64,000 bases of DNA from Micromonospora olivasterospora (GTDB taxonomy: Bacteria > Actinomycetota > Actinomycetes > Mycobacteriales > Micromonosporaceae): the NCBI RefSeq assembly GCF_007830265.1, contig NZ_VLKE01000001.1, forward strand, positions 6,138,001 through 6,202,000. Reading direction: 5' to 3'. The notes beneath the pieces are model-generated. The model saw only the letters and a list, made by a program, of their open reading frames with translations. It had not been told where the DNA came from and searched no databases. Numbering within the stretch: the first letter of the stretch is position 1; each line of letters opens with the position of its first letter. Made by a program: the position numbers and the translations under genes. Positions 62,101 through 64,000 of this stretch are shown here, one piece after another.

Positions 62101-62663
62101 ACGCCCACGGCCAGGAGCGCCGCCTCCGCGATTTCGGTGAACGTGCAGTCCCGGAACACCGGCGCGCTCGGCCCGGACGTCAGGATCGCGTACTTGGCGA
62201 TGCCGTGTACGCGCACGCCGGTGTACTCGCCCGCGCCGGCCTCGTGGACGATGCCTGCCCCGCCGGAGTTGCTGATCGCGCCGCCGCGCATCTCCACGGC
62301 GCCGCCGCGCACGTGGATCACGGCCGGCGCCGTGGCGTCGATGGTGCACGCCTCCATCCGAACCCGGCCGGCGGCCACCTGGAGCAGCGGCATCCGCTCG
62401 TCGCCGCCGCGGATGGCGATGTCCTGAATCAGGACCTCGCCTCCGGCAGCCAGGATGGCCCCGCCCGCGGGCACCTCGATGGTGACGGTGCCCGGACCGT
62501 CCTCGGCGACCAGGACGACATTCTGGCGGAACATCGGCGCCTCGCGGTACACGCCAGGGCGTACCGCGACGGTGTCGCCGGGGGCCGCCGAGTCCAGTGC
62601 CCGGGTGATGTCGGTGAGGCATCCGGTGTCCCTGGCCGACACCGACAACACGCTGGTGGTCAC
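59172..62663 (-). CDS. Beta-helix-EccA-like double AAA+ ATPase
   Basis: This 1,163-residue protein fuses three parts. Residues 1 to about 520 are short repeating strands typical of a right-handed parallel beta-helix (pectate-lyase/NosD type). Residues about 530-625 form a Pro/Gly/Ala linker. Two CbbX/CfxQ-type AAA+ domains follow. Both have Walker A GPPGTGKT (about residues 669 and 950) and Walker B VLFIDEAY, with the conserved VKLMEDHRD segment after it. In mycobacterial ESX systems EccA has one such ATPase domain behind a TPR region and acts in the cytosol on secretion substrates. Here the beta-helix replaces the TPR part and the ATPase is doubled. It starts at GTG 62,663, overlapping the upstream stop. 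A role in substrate handling or release for this T7SS is inferred from family and position. Confidence 0.88.
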   Translation of the reverse strand: MTTSVLSVSARDTGCLTDITRALDSAAPGDTVAVRPGVYREAPMFRQNVVLVAEDGPGTVTIEVPAGGAILAAGGEVLIQDIAIRGGDERMPLLQVAAGRVRMEACTIDATAPAVIHVRGGAVEMRGGAISNSGGAGIVHEAGAGEYTGVRVHGIAKYAILTSGPSAPVFRDCTFTEIAEAALLAVGVSAPRLEGCRIDDVGQYAVVAQQAARPYLARTTVLGGEVGLLANDEAAPVLEHCEILETRVHAVVTMAHAAPALSDTVITRPRGHGLDCRGTSRPKLTNCEVRDCGAAGVVVNDAAAPHLTGGTVAGCADAGVFVTGQSKARLDGVEVRDVPIGVAIEQEADPQLHGLSIEGVRYGLHATGGAGRFSNGQVTGARAAGARLADSATAVLSNSRFTGCRVGVEVAGTARPTLSSTAVEESAGAGLLTGGPSEVTVSRSRISGSRGPGIKAGAGSSVTATDCEIVGNQGPGVLVETDQPVRLHGGVVRGNGGVAVDAPSPTAAVELSGVDTGHNGRPVSLPPSGAGRREAPAAGDAPGSVPAPTGGARPGVTPPGNLSEMRPPAPAPSVGPFGSVVPADGGPGAGAPGDGPPSAEAPGRGTGGGGEADGPVAALLRELNGLVGLAGVKHEVATLVGLNQIAKRRREAGLHVPPMSRHLVFAGPPGTGKTTVARIFARILASLGVLSSGQLVEVSRSDLVAEHVGGTAVKTTARFEEALGGVLFIDEAYTLSTGGGGGGHDFGREAIDTLVKLMEDHRDEVVVVVAGYSPNMRTFLAANPGLESRFARTIQFESYSDDELAEIVERLCRTHHYALEYETRQALVRHFSDFARNETFGNARVARQVFEDMLGRQAYRLSSSPQASDLELARLLPEDLGEQAAGPSASAGVAQAVQDLLGRLNSMVGLDAVKREVTDVIDLIASTEARTRAGLPTPTISRHLVFAGPPGTGKTSVARLYGQLLNAMGVLRTGQLVEVSRADLVGEYVGHTAVKTTDVFNRARGGVLFIDEAYALTGQGNDFGREAIDTLVKLMEDHRDDIVVIAAGYTGDMRRFLANNVGLASRFSRQIPFESYTSSELVSILQTLARDGGFDFSNDSIPLLYEHFESLTRNETFGNGRYARQLLERTMTKQANRLRGAAAPTVEEMRQLHAADVRAAIAA

Positions 62664-64000
62664 GGATTCACTCCTTCATGAATGTCGCCGCCCTGTTCGG
62701 GCTGGAGCGCGAACGGGTGGTCGCCGGCCGCGAAGCCCAGCGGCCATGGCAGCGGCGCGGACGCCGCGCCTCGCGGCTGTGCGGCGAGCGCCTCGCGCAG
62801 CTTTCCAGCCACCCGCTCGTCGAGCCCGCGCTGGTGCCCGACGACGATCTCCCGCAGCAGTACGCACGGCGCGCCGTCCGGACCCTCGTCGGTGCCGAGC
62901 ACCGTGAAGCGGGTACCGGCGGCGAACATGGCCCGCCCGGCCCGGGCACCCGGCCCGTCCGGGACACCCAGTTGGTCCAGCCGCCGCGCGGTGGCCGACC
63001 AGATCGCGTACCGGCCCGCGCCGCCCTCGGCGCCGCCGGTCAACGACACCGCGGTGAACGCGGGCTCCACCAGCAGATCCCCGGCACGGTACCGGTCGGT
63101 CACCTCCAGCCCGGCGGGTGCCGCGGCGAAGACGGGTCCCCCGACGGCCGGTAGCTGTTCCAGCCCCGCGCGGGCGCACCGGGCCAGCAACTGGACGTCC
63201 TCGTCGGGCGTACCCCCACCGCGCAGCGCGCCGTTGACCCGCTCGCCCACCCCGTTGAGCAGGGCCAGCACCGCGACCAGCCCGGCCATCACGTCGTACT
63301 CGCCGACCGCGCTGCGCAGCCCCGGGCGCAGCGACAGCGCCCGGGTCACCGTCCGGGAGTGGGCCTGGAACTTCCAGCCCAGCACGGTACGCAGCCGCTC
63401 CCGGTCCGTCTCGTCGGTGCGCGCCCGTACCCCGAACCACGCCGCCCCCGGCCGGACGGCGCGTGGTGCCGGCGGCGAACCGGCGTCCACACCGGTCGCC
63501 GGGCCGTCGGCGGTGCCCGGTCCGGTCGGCGTGGCGTCGGTGGTGTCCGGGGCGGTCGCCGGAGCATCGGTGGTGTCCGGGGTGGCCGCGGCCAGGTCGG
63601 CGGCCAGCGTCCGGCAGGTGTCCAGTTCCAGCCGGGGCGGTGCGAAGTCGGGCAGCACCATGCGCCGGACGCTGAGGTCGGGACGGGGCACCTCGATCGC
63701 CGGAACCGCCAGGCCGAGCACCCCGAGCGCCGGTTCCGCCTCCGACGACAATCCGGGTGCCGATGCCGCTGCCGCAGCGGGTGACGGGGCGGTCCCCGGA
63801 TCGGTGGTCACTGGCGGCGGTACCGGTCTGGGCGGTGCCGACGACAGCTGGTCGCGGCCGGGCGCCCCGCCGGTCGGGGTGTGGCGGACGCGGACCGGCC
63901 CCAGTAGGGGCAGCAGGCGACCCGCCGGCTCCGGTTCGGCCCCGCCGTCGGGGCGCCAGCACCAGAACAGTCCGCTCGTGGAGGCGCGTCCGAAGGTGAA
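62660..64000 (-). CDS. T7SS-locus protein with degenerate ADP-ribosyltransferase-like C-terminus (5' end outside window)
   Basis: The reading frame is open to the right edge, so the N-terminus is missing; an internal GTG at 63,811 is possible but sense-like sequence continues upstream of it. The visible part has a Pro/Ala/Thr-rich linker (about 63,480-63,800), a helical domain, and a C-terminal stretch around 62,860-63,130. In that stretch, PAFTAVSLTG and AGTRFTVLG followed by LLREI resemble the FTSTS and pGtrFxVl...E strands of ADP-ribosyltransferase folds. The arginine expected before them is not evident, so catalytic activity is doubtful. The stop overlaps the next gene's GTG start by four bases (GTGA), indicating translational coupling with the AAA+ protein. 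Function is unknown; the ART fold is an inference from motif pattern only. Confidence 0.6.
   Translation of the reverse strand, partial: FTFGRASTSGLFWCWRPDGGAEPEPAGRLLPLLGPVRVRHTPTGGAPGRDQLSSAPPRPVPPPVTTDPGTAPSPAAAAASAPGLSSEAEPALGVLGLAVPAIEVPRPDLSVRRMVLPDFAPPRLELDTCRTLAADLAAATPDTTDAPATAPDTTDATPTGPGTADGPATGVDAGSPPAPRAVRPGAAWFGVRARTDETDRERLRTVLGWKFQAHSRTVTRALSLRPGLRSAVGEYDVMAGLVAVLALLNGVGERVNGALRGGGTPDEDVQLLARCARAGLEQLPAVGGPVFAAAPAGLEVTDRYRAGDLLVEPAFTAVSLTGGAEGGAGRYAIWSATARRLDQLGVPDGPGARAGRAMFAAGTRFTVLGTDEGPDGAPCVLLREIVVGHQRGLDERVAGKLREALAAQPRGAASAPLPWPLGFAAGDHPFALQPEQGGDIHEGVNP

Overview
The window is very GC-rich actinobacterial DNA. Its gene content and long alanine/proline-rich proteins suggest a Micromonosporaceae-type actinomycete; the genus is an inference. 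Every intact gene lies on the minus strand, so the operon reads from the right edge to the left edge. It is a type VII secretion (ESX/T7SS) locus. Recognisable machinery: an EccA-like double AAA+ ATPase fused to a beta-helix (59,172-62,663), EccC with three ATPase domains (54,268-58,242), EccD (48,410-49,807), EccB (47,077-48,408) and two WXG100-type Esx proteins (46,645-46,959 and 46,287-46,574). No EccE or mycosin protease gene is visible.

Two kinds of cargo-like genes are embedded. One is a TcdA/TcdB-type glycosyltransferase (52,205-54,271) that overlaps the eccC stop codon by four bases. The other is a cassette downstream of the esx pair: a small helical protein, a 1,018-residue repeat-rich T7SS-associated protein, a YbaB/EbfC-family protein, a small WXG-bearing protein, and then one enormous gene. 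Between eccD and the glycosyltransferase lie a membrane oxidoreductase, two decayed transposase fragments and a truncated duplicate of the first esx gene. This stretch has been rearranged.

The left 41.6 kb is best read as a single giant gene that starts at 41,649 and runs off position 1, at least about 13,880 residues. As given, it is broken into seven open segments. The breaks are at about 39,93x, 13,196-13,200, 12,843-12,846, 12,464-12,467, 7,816-7,819 and 7,094-7,096. Five of the six are repaired by adding one G/C to a G/C run, and homology is restored across the repair. The first break needs either one base removed or two G/C added. Sequencing or assembly error is therefore more likely than gene decay.

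In N-to-C order the product carries: a CpnT/WXG100-like secretion domain; low-complexity linkers; a papain-like candidate; a duplicated 3-kb module ending in HExxHxxGxxH metzincin-like domains; a cysteine-less OTU-like domain; a huge beta-rich region; a helical repeat region; a coiled coil; a Tox-PL papain-like domain; two nearly identical seven-bladed WD40 propellers; a second Tox-PL domain; a second beta-rich plus helical block; and a terminal array. The array mixes HExxHxxGxxD metzincin domains, six copies of an unrecognised helix-turn-helix-like module, a LuxR-type HTH and three winged-helix units. This combination of T7SS export signals, proteases and many nucleic-acid-binding modules in one polypeptide is the most striking content of the window.
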